From: Pinguiococcus pyrenoidosus
Taxonomy: Eukaryota; Sar; Pinguiophyceae; Pinguiochrysidales; Pinguiochrysidaceae
Length of the DNA: 15,840 bases
Direction: 5' to 3'
Assembly: GCA_019677205.1 (NCBI GenBank)
Contig: JAAMXY010002708.1
Location: forward strand, 1 to 15,840
Each line of letters starts with the position of its first letter. Position 1 is the first letter of the stretch. This document shows positions 6,061 to 14,147 of the stretch, one piece after another. The notes beneath the pieces were generated by a model. The model did no database searches, was not told the origin of the DNA, and worked only from the letters and a program-made list of their open reading frames with translations. The position numbers and the translations under genes were made by a program.

Positions 6061-8790
6061 TCAAAAACATACCAGTGCGTCTCTTTCCACATCCTTGAAC
6101 GCCTTCGGACTGCGCGGCGCTTCGTCCTCGAGTTCGGGCCCTCGTTCGGCGTCAATGGAGAGAGCGTTGGGCCCTTTCTTGGTAGGGGTATCGTTCGGAT
6201 CTGTTCCTGAGGCCTCCAACCCTGCTGAGAAACAGACACTCCCGCGCTCATCGCCGCATTCTCCCGAGATGGCCTGCTGCAGAAACAGCGCTTCTCTGTC
6301 TCTCGGCCTTGGCTCCGACCTCTTGACGATATCCCGCACAACCTGATCGAAGTTCAAGTCGAGCAGGAGCAGCTTGCTCACGACCAAGACGTGCTCAAAG
6401 TACTTGCGCGATCTTAGGCGCGCGCAAGTGCCTTCCAGGTCGCCGTTTGTGTCGACAATCGCCAGAAGGACCGCACCGGGCGTGGTGCGCTGGTGGACGG
6501 GCAGCAGCGCAGCAACAGCTTGGCGAAGCGCCGGCGCCGATGAGCACGTGAAGTCTCCGAGTTGACGATTCCACACGTCGACGAAGGTCTCTTGTGCCTT
6601 GTATGCGTCCAGGTCGTCGAAGACGCTGTGGACGGAGCCGGGGCTGTTGGGTAAGTACGATCGGACCTTGGCTTGCCTGAGCCCCTTCTTGTTCCTTCTC
6701 TTCCGTCTTGTAGTGCCTCGGGACGGTGGTCGCGCCGCTCGGTATCCTGACTGTGGTGCATCCAGGAGTCCCCTTGGAAAAGGCAGAGCAGATCTCACGT
6801 CATCTCGACGCTGGATCGTCCGCAGTTCCAGCGGCGACAGCGGCCTCAGGTCCCCCACGATGTCTACACCTGGACTGCCACCTGGGATGTGTTGCGCTGA
6901 GAAATCCTTGGCTTTGCGCCGCTGTAGCAGACTGTGGCTTTCTTGGGGATCGTCCACTTCCTGTCTGTGGCTATTCGGAGCCGACAAGACTGCTCGAGTT
7001 CTCACGGGCGGCAGCGAGCGTGTCTCCACGTTGCGGCGACGAAGACCAACGCTGCTTCGGTAGCGTCCCTCGAGTGCAGTTGCCATGGCAGCATACCGCT
7101 TCAGCCAAGCATGCGCATCAGCAACCGCAGTGCGTCTGGCTAGCTGAGCCGCCCTCTCCGCTTCCTTCACTTCTTGTGCTCGACGAAGATGTTCTTCTTC
7201 CAACGCCGCCTGGCGACGCTCCTCAGCAAGGCAGGCGGTCGCCTGCTGCTTAAGAAAGTGGTGGGCGGAATTCCGTCGTCGTTGGTGCGTATCATGGCGT
7301 TGGCGCCGCTGCTCCTCCCGCTTCGAAGCCTGGATCGCGCTCCACGCGCCAGCGGCCAGCCATTCGTACGCAGACGCTCGACGCTGTCGATGGGCCTCTT
7401 TGCGGCGATGTTCAATGATCCATTGTTGCCGACGAATTTGCGCCTTACGGTGGAGATCGTCCAGTACCTTTGCCACCACCGCGTCGACCACATCCTCTGC
7501 GAGAAGCTCGCACGAGGAGGTCCTCGAATGAGCAACAGCATCGCCACTTTTTCCTGTTCCATGGCGGTGTTTGTACAGCGGCAGCTCGATTTGCGCGTGA
7601 CTCTGAATGGCGCGGCCCCCCACTGGAGGGAGAAGCGCCTGCGTTGGATCTTGCTGCTTCTTCTTCAGCGGTACGTCTGCTTGAACGGCTTGGGTGTTGG
7701 TGTTGTTGTCAAAGACGCGCACGGCGTCACGTGCTTTCTGGGAAAGGAATTGCTGGGACTCTTCCTGAAGCCGCTGCGTCATCCGCTTGTGTTCTTTGAC
7801 CACCGTCCGAATGCTCCGTGCGTACAGCCCCTGCAGATATCGTTGACCGATCTCCTGCGTCCGCAGTGCGCACATCTTTGGCTGTTGTGACACGCCCTCA
7901 TTGCTTCTGTCCAAGCGATCCTTCCGCACTTGCGGCGGGAAGCGAAGTTCAGCCAGGACCGAGCCAAATCGATGGACACAAGCGTTGGCATCGCCGGCAG
8001 GATCGCTCACGTGGCGGAGACGAACGTGCACAGAAAGCGGTCGAGGAGTATCCTGTTGGTTGAGAGTTGCTCTCAACGCTTCTGTCTTTCCCACGGCGCT
8101 TTGTGCGTCCTTCGGTATGCCAATGGGCGCCGTCTCTAGGGAGTCGCTTCCTCCGTCGACCAGAAGCTCATCGTGTTGCGTCTTTGGCGCTGTTGCCGGT
8201 GATGGATGCTGCAGCTTTTCGTGATCGGGTGGGAAGCGGAGCTCTGCAACAACGCTCCCGAAAGGATGCAGGACGACGGTCTCCTCTACGGACACGTCAC
8301 TTGCATGTCGGAGTCGGACGGATGGGCCTGCTGCCGATGCACCAATTCTAGCGAGCGCGTCCGCCTCCTTTGCTGATGTTTTCGTCCCGAGCTCTTTGTC
8401 CACTGGCGTTTCACGCTTCGGCATGGGTTTCATCTCGCGAGAAACCCCCTGCTCTTCTTCTTCTTCTTCATGTCCTTCTTTCGGCGCAGTGTTCACATGA
8501 TCTGTCTGTTCAGCGGGCAGAGGCGTTGCTCGTGGCGGAGGCCAGACTTTGGGTGCGGCAGCTCCTTCGTCCCCGTGAGGCTCGCGGGCCATCCCATAGG
8601 CAGCGCTTGACAGGTCAAGGTGGTTCTCAACGCCAAAGCCCTCGCTGTGGCAAGGTATCCACCCGGCATCAGCTACGTCTTCTCCACCATCTGAGCGAAG
8701 CTGCAGGGCTTCGAGGCGTCCTGCGCTTTGGTCTCCAGATGCCGCCCTGGAGACCAGCTCGGCTGTGCTCTCCTTCCCGCCGCAACTCAT
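6061..8790 (-). CDS. Unrecognised 909-residue coiled-coil protein with duplicated motif
   Basis: One uninterrupted frame from the ATG at 8790 (A at -3) to a stop at 6061, with no recognised family. No signal peptide or membrane segment is visible. The N-terminal 150 residues are acidic and disordered-looking, with an eight-residue Glu-rich run near 108-113. A motif of about 31 residues, beginning VRLRH-x-SD and ending FGSV-x-AELRFPP, occurs twice (about 158-188 and 256-286). Residues 440-575 are Arg/Gln/Glu/Ala-rich and look like a long coiled coil; within them three degenerate Trp/Phe-Leu units recur at about 473, 508 and 558. A basic KR-rich patch lies near 690-710. The C-terminal 740-825 is helical and faintly recalls UBA/CUE-type folds (LLAIVDTNGDLEGTC), but this is weak. 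Good composition and length support a real gene. A scaffold or cytoskeletal role is only a guess, and small in-frame introns cannot be excluded. Confidence 0.75.
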   Translation of the reverse strand: MSCGGKESTAELVSRAASGDQSAGRLEALQLRSDGGEDVADAGWIPCHSEGFGVENHLDLSSAAYGMAREPHGDEGAAAPKVWPPPRATPLPAEQTDHVNTAPKEGHEEEEEEQGVSREMKPMPKRETPVDKELGTKTSAKEADALARIGASAAGPSVRLRHASDVSVEETVVLHPFGSVVAELRFPPDHEKLQHPSPATAPKTQHDELLVDGGSDSLETAPIGIPKDAQSAVGKTEALRATLNQQDTPRPLSVHVRLRHVSDPAGDANACVHRFGSVLAELRFPPQVRKDRLDRSNEGVSQQPKMCALRTQEIGQRYLQGLYARSIRTVVKEHKRMTQRLQEESQQFLSQKARDAVRVFDNNTNTQAVQADVPLKKKQQDPTQALLPPVGGRAIQSHAQIELPLYKHRHGTGKSGDAVAHSRTSSCELLAEDVVDAVVAKVLDDLHRKAQIRRQQWIIEHRRKEAHRQRRASAYEWLAAGAWSAIQASKREEQRRQRHDTHQRRRNSAHHFLKQQATACLAEERRQAALEEEHLRRAQEVKEAERAAQLARRTAVADAHAWLKRYAAMATALEGRYRSSVGLRRRNVETRSLPPVRTRAVLSAPNSHRQEVDDPQESHSLLQRRKAKDFSAQHIPGGSPGVDIVGDLRPLSPLELRTIQRRDDVRSALPFPRGLLDAPQSGYRAARPPSRGTTRRKRRNKKGLRQAKVRSYLPNSPGSVHSVFDDLDAYKAQETFVDVWNRQLGDFTCSSAPALRQAVAALLPVHQRTTPGAVLLAIVDTNGDLEGTCARLRSRKYFEHVLVVSKLLLLDLNFDQVVRDIVKRSEPRPRDREALFLQQAISGECGDERGSVCFSAGLEASGTDPNDTPTKKGPNALSIDAERGPELEDEAPRSPKAFKDVERDALVCF

Positions 8791-9276
8791 GCTGAAGTGC
8801 CCTCGGCAAAGACGCCGTTCAGAGGCGGGAGCTCAGCTTCGTTCGAAGCTTCCGAACCTTTCTGAAAGGCGAAGAGGACGGCTCCTACGCACTCGCACAT
8901 GAGCTCTCCGCTTGGAGAAGCGTAGCACAACGGAAGTCGCCGCTGCTGCATTCTCAGCGCTGCCTCCGAGGTGCTTGCTGGCCAGGCGGCAAGCCAACCG
9001 GAAGTGCCCCCCGAGGATGCCTGGCTGGAGCCTCCCCAGGCTTGCGGCGGGCCTCAGCGGAAGCGCGCAGGCGCTCGTTTCCAGGAAACGCGGCCCAAAC
9101 GTGAAGTTCCGGAAGGAAAAGTCCGCAGAAAGGAGCGAAAGAGACAGATCCGTCGGACTCTGGTCCGGGCTCAGGAGCTTTGGAAATTGGAAAACAATGG
9201 GTCCGGAACGCACGAAACCCACACTACCGAAGAGTACGCAGATTCGAGATTTGGTATTCGTATGGTACAGTGGAAG

Positions 9277-9360
9277 TGTGAAAACTGTGAAGGAACTGTG
9301 ATGAAACTGTGAAAAAGCGTGCAAGAAACAGTGTGAAAATAGGAATCTGTCACGCTGTGA
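9277..9360 (+). repeat. Helically phased TGTGA copies
   Basis: TGTGA begins at 9277, 9286, 9297, 9308, 9332 and 9356, giving spacings of 9, 11, 11, 24 and 24 nt. Short A-runs lie between copies. The copies are degenerate outside the pentamer. It could be an old tandem array or a phased protein-binding site. Confidence 0.5.
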
Positions 9361-10115
9361 TGTCAGTTTGCCTTGTCGCGGCTGACGACCGCGTCAGGTG
9401 GCATTCGGAATCGTTTGGCGTGCTACTCTCGCGTTCGTCTTCGGTGCAACCAGGTACCTCAACCGGAGGGACCAGGAACGCTGGGCTGTGTGCGCGTCAC
9501 GCTCGGTTCCCTAGCGTCATACAGAATGCCCCAATTTGGCTATTTTGGATGCACGGGTGAGTTTGGAACACATTTTCCGGTCGTCCCGCCGAGCCATTGG
9601 GCGTCCGATTGCTGTTGGCATGCTCGTCAGTGGTGCGACCCACCAGGTGGCCGCCTGACCGTCGCGCGGGTCAACAGGAACGGCGCCGATTGGCTCCGGA
9701 GGTTTGTCCGTTGCCAAGCCAGCTGCCAAGCTCCATAGTATCTTCCGTTATTCACGTCAGAAAGTAACAGACAACGTTTCTGCCTGCCGCAGCGATCCAA
9801 TCGCTGTCGGAGGCATGTTTCGGCGGCTGCCCGCTGCTGAGCCATCGAGTGCGCATGCGAAGTTCAAGGTCCAGCGCACGCATTGTTCGCGGCCATTCCT
9901 GCACCGCTGCTCGGAGCGCGGCCAATCGCAGCTCCCACGCCCTTCTGCTTGAGGTGAGGGTGATCAGCCGCCCCGAACGCGAACGCGTACTCCGCACCCA
10001 TGTACTCGCGGCACGAGAGGTCCCACGCATTCGAACGCCGGGAGCGGCGACGGAAAGTCCGCGTATCCGGAGGCCCAGCGGGGCGTCTCCGCGGCACAAC
10101 CTTGCTGATTCGGCC

Positions 10116-10136
10116 ATGGCGGACGCCGGGTACTGA
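10116..10136 (+). other. Six-codon upstream ORF (MADAGY)
   Basis: This ATG has G at -3 and G at +4, a stronger context than the main start at 10154 (A at -3, C at +4). It stops 17 nt before that start. If transcription begins upstream, it should reduce or regulate translation of the downstream gene. The transcript start is unknown. Confidence 0.4.
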
Positions 10137-10153
10137 AGCCGCACCTCCGAAGC

Positions 10154-11245
10154 ATGCGTTGGGGAGGCTCCGCGCTCGCGGTGGGCGCCGTAGTGGCGGC
10201 GTTCGTGCGAGGAGTGGAAGCCATCAGCTGGGCGGCGCCGCCCGTGTCGCGGAGTCCGCCGCAGCTGATGCCCTTGATCAACTTTGGCGACTTCTTCGCC
10301 TCGGGAGCGCGCTCCCACCGCCCAGCGAGAGCGACCGTCCAGCAGGTACGCCCGGCTCACGCGTTGGCGGCGGCGCGGCGCGGCGCGGCGACTCGCGCAG
10401 CGTTGGCCTCGCGCTCACGCTCTCTTTGTGCGCAGGATCCCTTGACCGACGTGCTGGACGAGGAGACGGCGATGGATCTGGAGCGCCTGCAGAGCCGGCT
10501 TTGCGTGCTGGAGGGCGTCATGAGAGGCGAGCCGACGGAGGCGCGGAAAGTCTCCGCGGACGGCCAGAAGGCCATTCTGGGCCGGACGGAGCGGGCCGTG
10601 AACAACTTGGACTGGGTGTCGGCCAAGGGCAAGGCCTTCCGGATGGACGAGGCCGAGCAGAGGGCGCTCAGCTACGCCGCCACGGGATGCATGCTTGGCG
10701 TTCTTGCCGCCAAGGTGCTCGCGCTCACCTCGGGAATGGGCGCCATCGTCGGAACCGCGGCGATGATTCTGCTGACCCGGCGGGACAAGCCTTCCTCCCC
10801 GGCCGGGCGGTACCTGCGGGCGGCTGGCTCGGTGCCCCTGATCGTGTGGCGATACGTGTCCCTTCAGGCCGGCGCGGCCACCTCGGAGTTCCTGCAGCGG
10901 TACCGCGTGTGGCGGGCGTTCGAGAAGTACTTCAAGCCGCTGGAGAACCTCGAGAAGGAGTGGGAGGTGGTGAAGCAGGTGGAGAACTTTGGGAAGTGGT
11001 GCCGGCAGCTCGGCACCTCCGCGGAGTCGAAGGCGGGCGAAGTCGCCCGATTTTTCCAGGACGCAGACCGAGGCATGAAGCAGACCTTGAAAGCCATGCC
11101 CAAGAACTTCTCGAACCTGGCCGACTCCGTGGCGGAGGGCCTGCAGATTTTCGATCGGGAGAGCAAGCAGGGGGACGAGGACGAGGCCAGAATACGCAAG
11201 CCCCAGAAGGAAGCTCGCGAAGGGAAGCACGGCCAGACAGCATAA
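10154..11245 (+). CDS. Unrecognised signal-peptide membrane protein
   Basis: Exons 10154-10345 and 10436-11245 flank a probable stop-free 90-nt intron (GTACGC...GCGCAG, phase 0), giving 333 residues. Residues 1-23 look like a signal peptide (ALAVGAVVAAF core, likely cut after VEA). A Ser/Arg/Pro-rich, acid-poor stretch to about 64 could be a plastid transit peptide. The mature part starts acidic and helical (DPLTDVLDEETAMDLERLQ), then has a Gly/Ala-rich hydrophobic segment at about 144-177 that may make one or two membrane passes. A second, weaker hydrophobic patch lies at 193-210. The C-terminal 215-310 is Lys/Glu-rich and amphipathic, with repeated aromatic-basic turns (RVWRAFEKYF), and the tail is charged. 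No family is recognised. Composition and codon use favour this frame over the longer Arg/Gly-rich overlapping frame at 10000-11448. Plastid location is inference. Confidence 0.7.
   Translation: MRWGGSALAVGAVVAAFVRGVEAISWAAPPVSRSPPQLMPLINFGDFFASGARSHRPARATVQQVRPAHALAAARRGAATRAALASRSRSLCAQDPLTDVLDEETAMDLERLQSRLCVLEGVMRGEPTEARKVSADGQKAILGRTERAVNNLDWVSAKGKAFRMDEAEQRALSYAATGCMLGVLAAKVLALTSGMGAIVGTAAMILLTRRDKPSSPAGRYLRAAGSVPLIVWRYVSLQAGAATSEFLQRYRVWRAFEKYFKPLENLEKEWEVVKQVENFGKWCRQLGTSAESKAGEVARFFQDADRGMKQTLKAMPKNFSNLADSVAEGLQIFDRESKQGDEDEARIRKPQKEAREGKHGQTA
10346..10435 (+). other. Probable stop-free 90-nt intron
   Basis: Donor CAG|GTACGC and acceptor TGTGCGCAG|GATCCC, with a CT-rich tract before the AG. 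Read through, it adds 30 Arg/Ala-rich residues unlike either flank. Phase 0 and a multiple of three. Confidence 0.7.
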
Positions 11246-12060
11246 CCGTAACCACCCGCTGGAGACAGACTGCTACATTTCGCCCGCGGGTGCCGAGCAG
11301 GGGATGCGTGGAGGATACCTGCTGGCACATCGCCATGACCAAGACCTGTAAGATGCGATCCCTTGAGCAGATTGCTTCAGAGTTTTCGTTGCTGGAAGAG
11401 TGGGAAGAAGCTTCCAATATGTGTGAGAGACTTGTCCTTCGAAGCTGAGAAGTCGGAAGTAGCCGTAGTGATCTACCTTCTTGGAGAAAGACCCGTCTCT
11501 GAAACGCAGCATCTCGAGGCCCCGTGTAGTGTATGGACGCGCTATGTACGAATTGAAAGCTGGACAGGGGAACCCGGATGAAACACCATGCATTCTCCTC
11601 GTCGTGGAGATGGGAAGATGACGCACAGGAGGGCAATGGGATGGCCCCAAGACTGCGAGGAATTCGCCAAGTCGATTGTCTTCCCGATCTCGTCGCCCTT
11701 CGTCCTCCCTACCAAAAATTACCTATCAGATACACATAGCCATCGTGCTAGGGGGATCCATACTCACACCGGCACACTCCTGTGCACCGTTCGCACCCAC
11801 ACGTCAACACACGAAAAGAAGAAGAAGAAGAGGGGAGGAGGCCTCTCGTCTCTGGGCACGATGCCATTTCTCTGGCGTGTCCGAGCTCACATCGGACAAC
11901 ACCGGTACACTTCAATATCCCTCCGGGGAACGCTCCCGATTCGGCGCGTAACCTCTAGAACCAACCCCTGCGTACAAGTTCTGCTCATCCATATCCAGTC
12001 CATTGCCATAGTCATGTAATGTAATCGTCGGTGGATCTCCAGTGCGTCTCTGAACATGCA
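11246..12060. other. Convergent 3' spacer
   Basis: No gene is supported in these 815 nt; frames on both strands lack family resemblance and protein-like composition. An AAG/GAA repeat lies at about 11816-11832 after a CA-rich stretch, and one CGGAAGT lies at 11454-11460. It should contain the 3' UTRs and polyadenylation sites of the two inward-reading genes. Confidence 0.6.
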
Positions 12061-13197
12061 TTACATTTTCTGCAGCTCGCGGACGTCGCCGTCTGATGAT
12101 GCAGCAGCCGCAGTCGCAGTTTCTTCCTGCTCTGGCTCTTCCGCCTCCTCTGCCAGGGAGAAGGCCTCCTCGACCGTCTTGGGCTCGGGTTCTTCACCGT
12201 GAGTGTTTCCCATCCCGGCCAAGATGCTGCACCAGACGAGGTCCACCATGTCCACCCAAAGCAGGCGATGGCGCGTCGGCACAACGCCGTACGTCACGAT
12301 GTGCGCCGCCGGCCAGAGCTTCCAGCCCGCCTTCAGAAGGGGCCACGCCTTCTGCTTCGTGTCCAGCCAGGCTTCCTGCACGCTTCCGCCCTTGCTCAGC
12401 ATCAGAAGGAAGCAGTAGGCCGCGTTCCAGGTCAGCGCCCAGACGGTCTGGTCGCCCAGCACCTTGAACGGCTTGTGCCAGTCGGGATCGGACGGGAAGA
12501 TCCACTCGCTGAAGTCGTAGTAGTAGTGGCACATGGGCCCGAGGCTGGCGCCGATGAGGCCGTTCCGAACGACGCGTGGCAGGTCGAAATCGAGCGGCCG
12601 GAAAGGCATCTCGTCCCCGTGCTCCTGCTTCTGCTGGGCCATCTGCGCGATCCAGTCGCCAATGCAGTAGGTCCCGAAGTTCAGGAGGCTCTTGCTAAGA
12701 ATGGGCGTGGCGGACACCGCGCCTTCGTAAGCAGCCCAGTTGTCCGGTAGCAACCGAAGCGCCACCTCCTGGACGCTCCAGCCGCGCCACAGCGAGCTGT
12801 CCACGGTGAGCAGCTCAAAGGCGCAGAAGCCCAGCACGATCGCCACCAGGATGGTGTTCACGAGGATCCGACTGTCCGAGTTGTAAAACTCGTACGGCAG
12901 GCGCTGCGCCTGGCGCGCAAGGCTCGCGAACGGGAGGCGGCTGAAGTCCAAGTCCGACTCGCGTGCGCTCGACGTCAAGCGGCCGCCCGCCCGCGGTCGC
13001 CTCATGGCGTTCGACTTGAGAAAGCCACAGCTCTCCACGGTGGAGAGCCCCAGCGGAGGCGCCAGCACGCGCGCGCCAGCGCGTCTCGCGCTGCGAGCTG
13101 TGCTGGACGGCGCGCGGAAGGCCGCGACGCCCGCGAGCGTCGTGAGAAGCAGCAGCCCTCGCAAGGCCCTCATGACTCGGTTCCGTGTAGTGGGCAT
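12061..13197 (-). CDS. Mpv17/PMP22-family membrane protein with plastid-type presequence
   Basis: 378 residues, no intron. The core at about 157-330 follows the Mpv17/PMP22 pattern: YEGAVSATPILSKSLLNFGTYCIGD, then RVVRNGLIGASLGPMCHYYYD, a GDQTVW turn, a WKLWPAAH motif and a closing VPTRHRLLWVDMVDLVWCSILAG helix. Family members are four-helix integral proteins of mitochondrial inner or peroxisomal membranes, with channel or homeostasis roles. Here an extra helix lies at about 111-130 and an acidic tail at 333-378. The N-terminus MRALRGLLLLTTLAGVAAF reads as a signal peptide with predicted cleavage before Phe27, then a Ser/Arg/Ala-rich, acid-poor stretch. This is the AF-type bipartite signal of complex red plastids. 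The second ATG (13173) gives a more classical signal peptide and G at -3, and may be the true start. The open frame continues 5' only to a GTG at 13353. Family firm; plastid location inferred. Confidence 0.9.
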   Translation of the reverse strand: MPTTRNRVMRALRGLLLLTTLAGVAAFRAPSSTARSARRAGARVLAPPLGLSTVESCGFLKSNAMRRPRAGGRLTSSARESDLDFSRLPFASLARQAQRLPYEFYNSDSRILVNTILVAIVLGFCAFELLTVDSSLWRGWSVQEVALRLLPDNWAAYEGAVSATPILSKSLLNFGTYCIGDWIAQMAQQKQEHGDEMPFRPLDFDLPRVVRNGLIGASLGPMCHYYYDFSEWIFPSDPDWHKPFKVLGDQTVWALTWNAAYCFLLMLSKGGSVQEAWLDTKQKAWPLLKAGWKLWPAAHIVTYGVVPTRHRLLWVDMVDLVWCSILAGMGNTHGEEPEPKTVEEAFSLAEEAEEPEQEETATAAAASSDGDVRELQKM

Positions 13198-14147
13198 GAG
13201 CAAAAGGGGGCACTCATCGATCCTCTGCGGCGGACGCCGGGAAATTCCTGCGCGACTTGGGCGGCTAAAGAGATAACACGTCAAAGATGAGTTTGGGAAC
13301 AGGAGAGAAGCCGCTTCAAGGACAACCGAGCTCCCTTCACAGCTGTACTGCACGGAAGTAGAGGGCGCTTACCAACCCTTCACAGCTGCGCTCGGGGATT
13401 GGGGGACGCGTCTACGACTGTTCCGCCATCGTTTGGCGGCTGCGGGGAAAGCGAGGGTGCTTAACCGCGGGATCGTCGCCGATTGGGGAATGCCAATGCG
13501 CGGCTTTCGAATGGCGCCAAAAGCAGCTGAAGCATGCGGAGATTACGCCGTGATTGTTCTGCGAAAAGCTCGCGACCCTTCCGCTCTACTTCGCGGAAGT
13601 TTGTCGTCAGGATGCCTGGGACAACCGCCCAGGACTGGCCAGCCCGTGCAGCAGCTGACCTCGTCCTGCCCAATCCGCTGCTGCCCGAAGATATCAGCTG
13701 ACCTGGCCGTTCTGGACATGATTTCGTGACGATCTCGTGCTCCAAAACCACCGGCGGGCGCGCGGATCCGAACTTCCGAAGAGTGGATCGCGGACAGACA
13801 CCAAAAACGGGCACGGCGCCGTCCACCTCCCTCTTCGGAACGCTTTCGCGCCACTGACCCTTGCAGGCACCACCCTCGCGGCTCCCAGTACGCGAATCCG
13901 AGGGGAAGCAGGTGAGCCTCCAGGCCGCTTCAGCACGGAAGGACCGGCTTTCGTGGGAAACGCCAGTCCGGAGTCGAACCGTTCTCCTTTCCTCTGATTC
14001 CTCTGATCCTCTGGACGGAACAGCGCGGTTCCGTCGCATTCTGCCGCATCTCTCCAGTCCGCCAGTCTTCTCGAGTCGCTACCGAGTCTGAGCATTGCAG
14101 TAGCGCTGCAGACGTCCAGCACCAGGACCTTCGGAGACATCGGCACA
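13198..14147. other. Divergent 5' region between the Mpv17-like and DOT1-like genes
   Basis: No gene is supported in 950 nt, although a minus-strand ATG frame of 192 codons (14039-13461) is open; its Arg/Ser-rich product resembles nothing known. Elements seen are CGGAAGT at 13353-13359 and 13594-13600 (the latter inside ACTTC-GCG-GAAGT) and ACTTCCG at 13772-13778. There is an inverted repeat CCGCCA/TGGCGG (13423-13439) containing TTTGGCG, CGATTGG at 13480-13486, and GGCGCCAA at 13513-13520. A CCTGGG/CCCAGG stem lies at 13615-13633. Confidence 0.55.

Larger units (their letters stand above)
8791..10153. other. Long divergent 5' region without a supported gene
   Basis: No frame here begins with an ATG and looks like protein; the longest frames start at TTG or GTG and are Arg/Ser-rich. 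Visible elements are an inverted repeat AGCTTCG-TT-CGAAGCT (8835-8850), about 45 nt upstream of the 909-residue gene, and CGGAAGT at 8931-8937 and 8999-9005. There are phased TGTGA copies at 9277-9360 and TTTGGCG at 9414-9420. CCAAT-type CGATTGG/CCAATCG motifs lie at 9687-9693, 9797-9803 and 9922-9928, and a short uORF at 10116-10136. It probably holds two promoters and a 5' UTR. Unrecognised exons or a non-coding transcript remain possible. Confidence 0.5.

Noticed and set aside
7174-7890. 238-codon plus frame inside the 909-residue gene
   Set aside because: A shadow of the minus-strand gene, with no recognisable domain.
8833-9324. Open frames on both strands at 8833-9324
   Set aside because: They open only at TTG or GTG in a eukaryote, and the products look random.
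10000-11448. 482-codon plus frame overlapping the membrane-protein gene
   Set aside because: Longer, but Arg/Gly/Pro-rich and featureless. The 10154 frame has a signal peptide, a membrane segment and protein-like composition.
13198-13353. 52-codon N-terminal extension of the Mpv17-like protein
   Set aside because: It starts at GTG and would bury the signal peptide.
13970-13980. tRNA B-box match (GGTTCGACTCC) on minus
   Set aside because: The T stem pairs at only three of five positions, and no A box or anticodon arm is found upstream.
13461-14039. 192-codon minus frame with ATG in the divergent spacer
   Set aside because: Arg/Ser-rich with no motif, and it spans promoter-like elements; not enough to call a gene.
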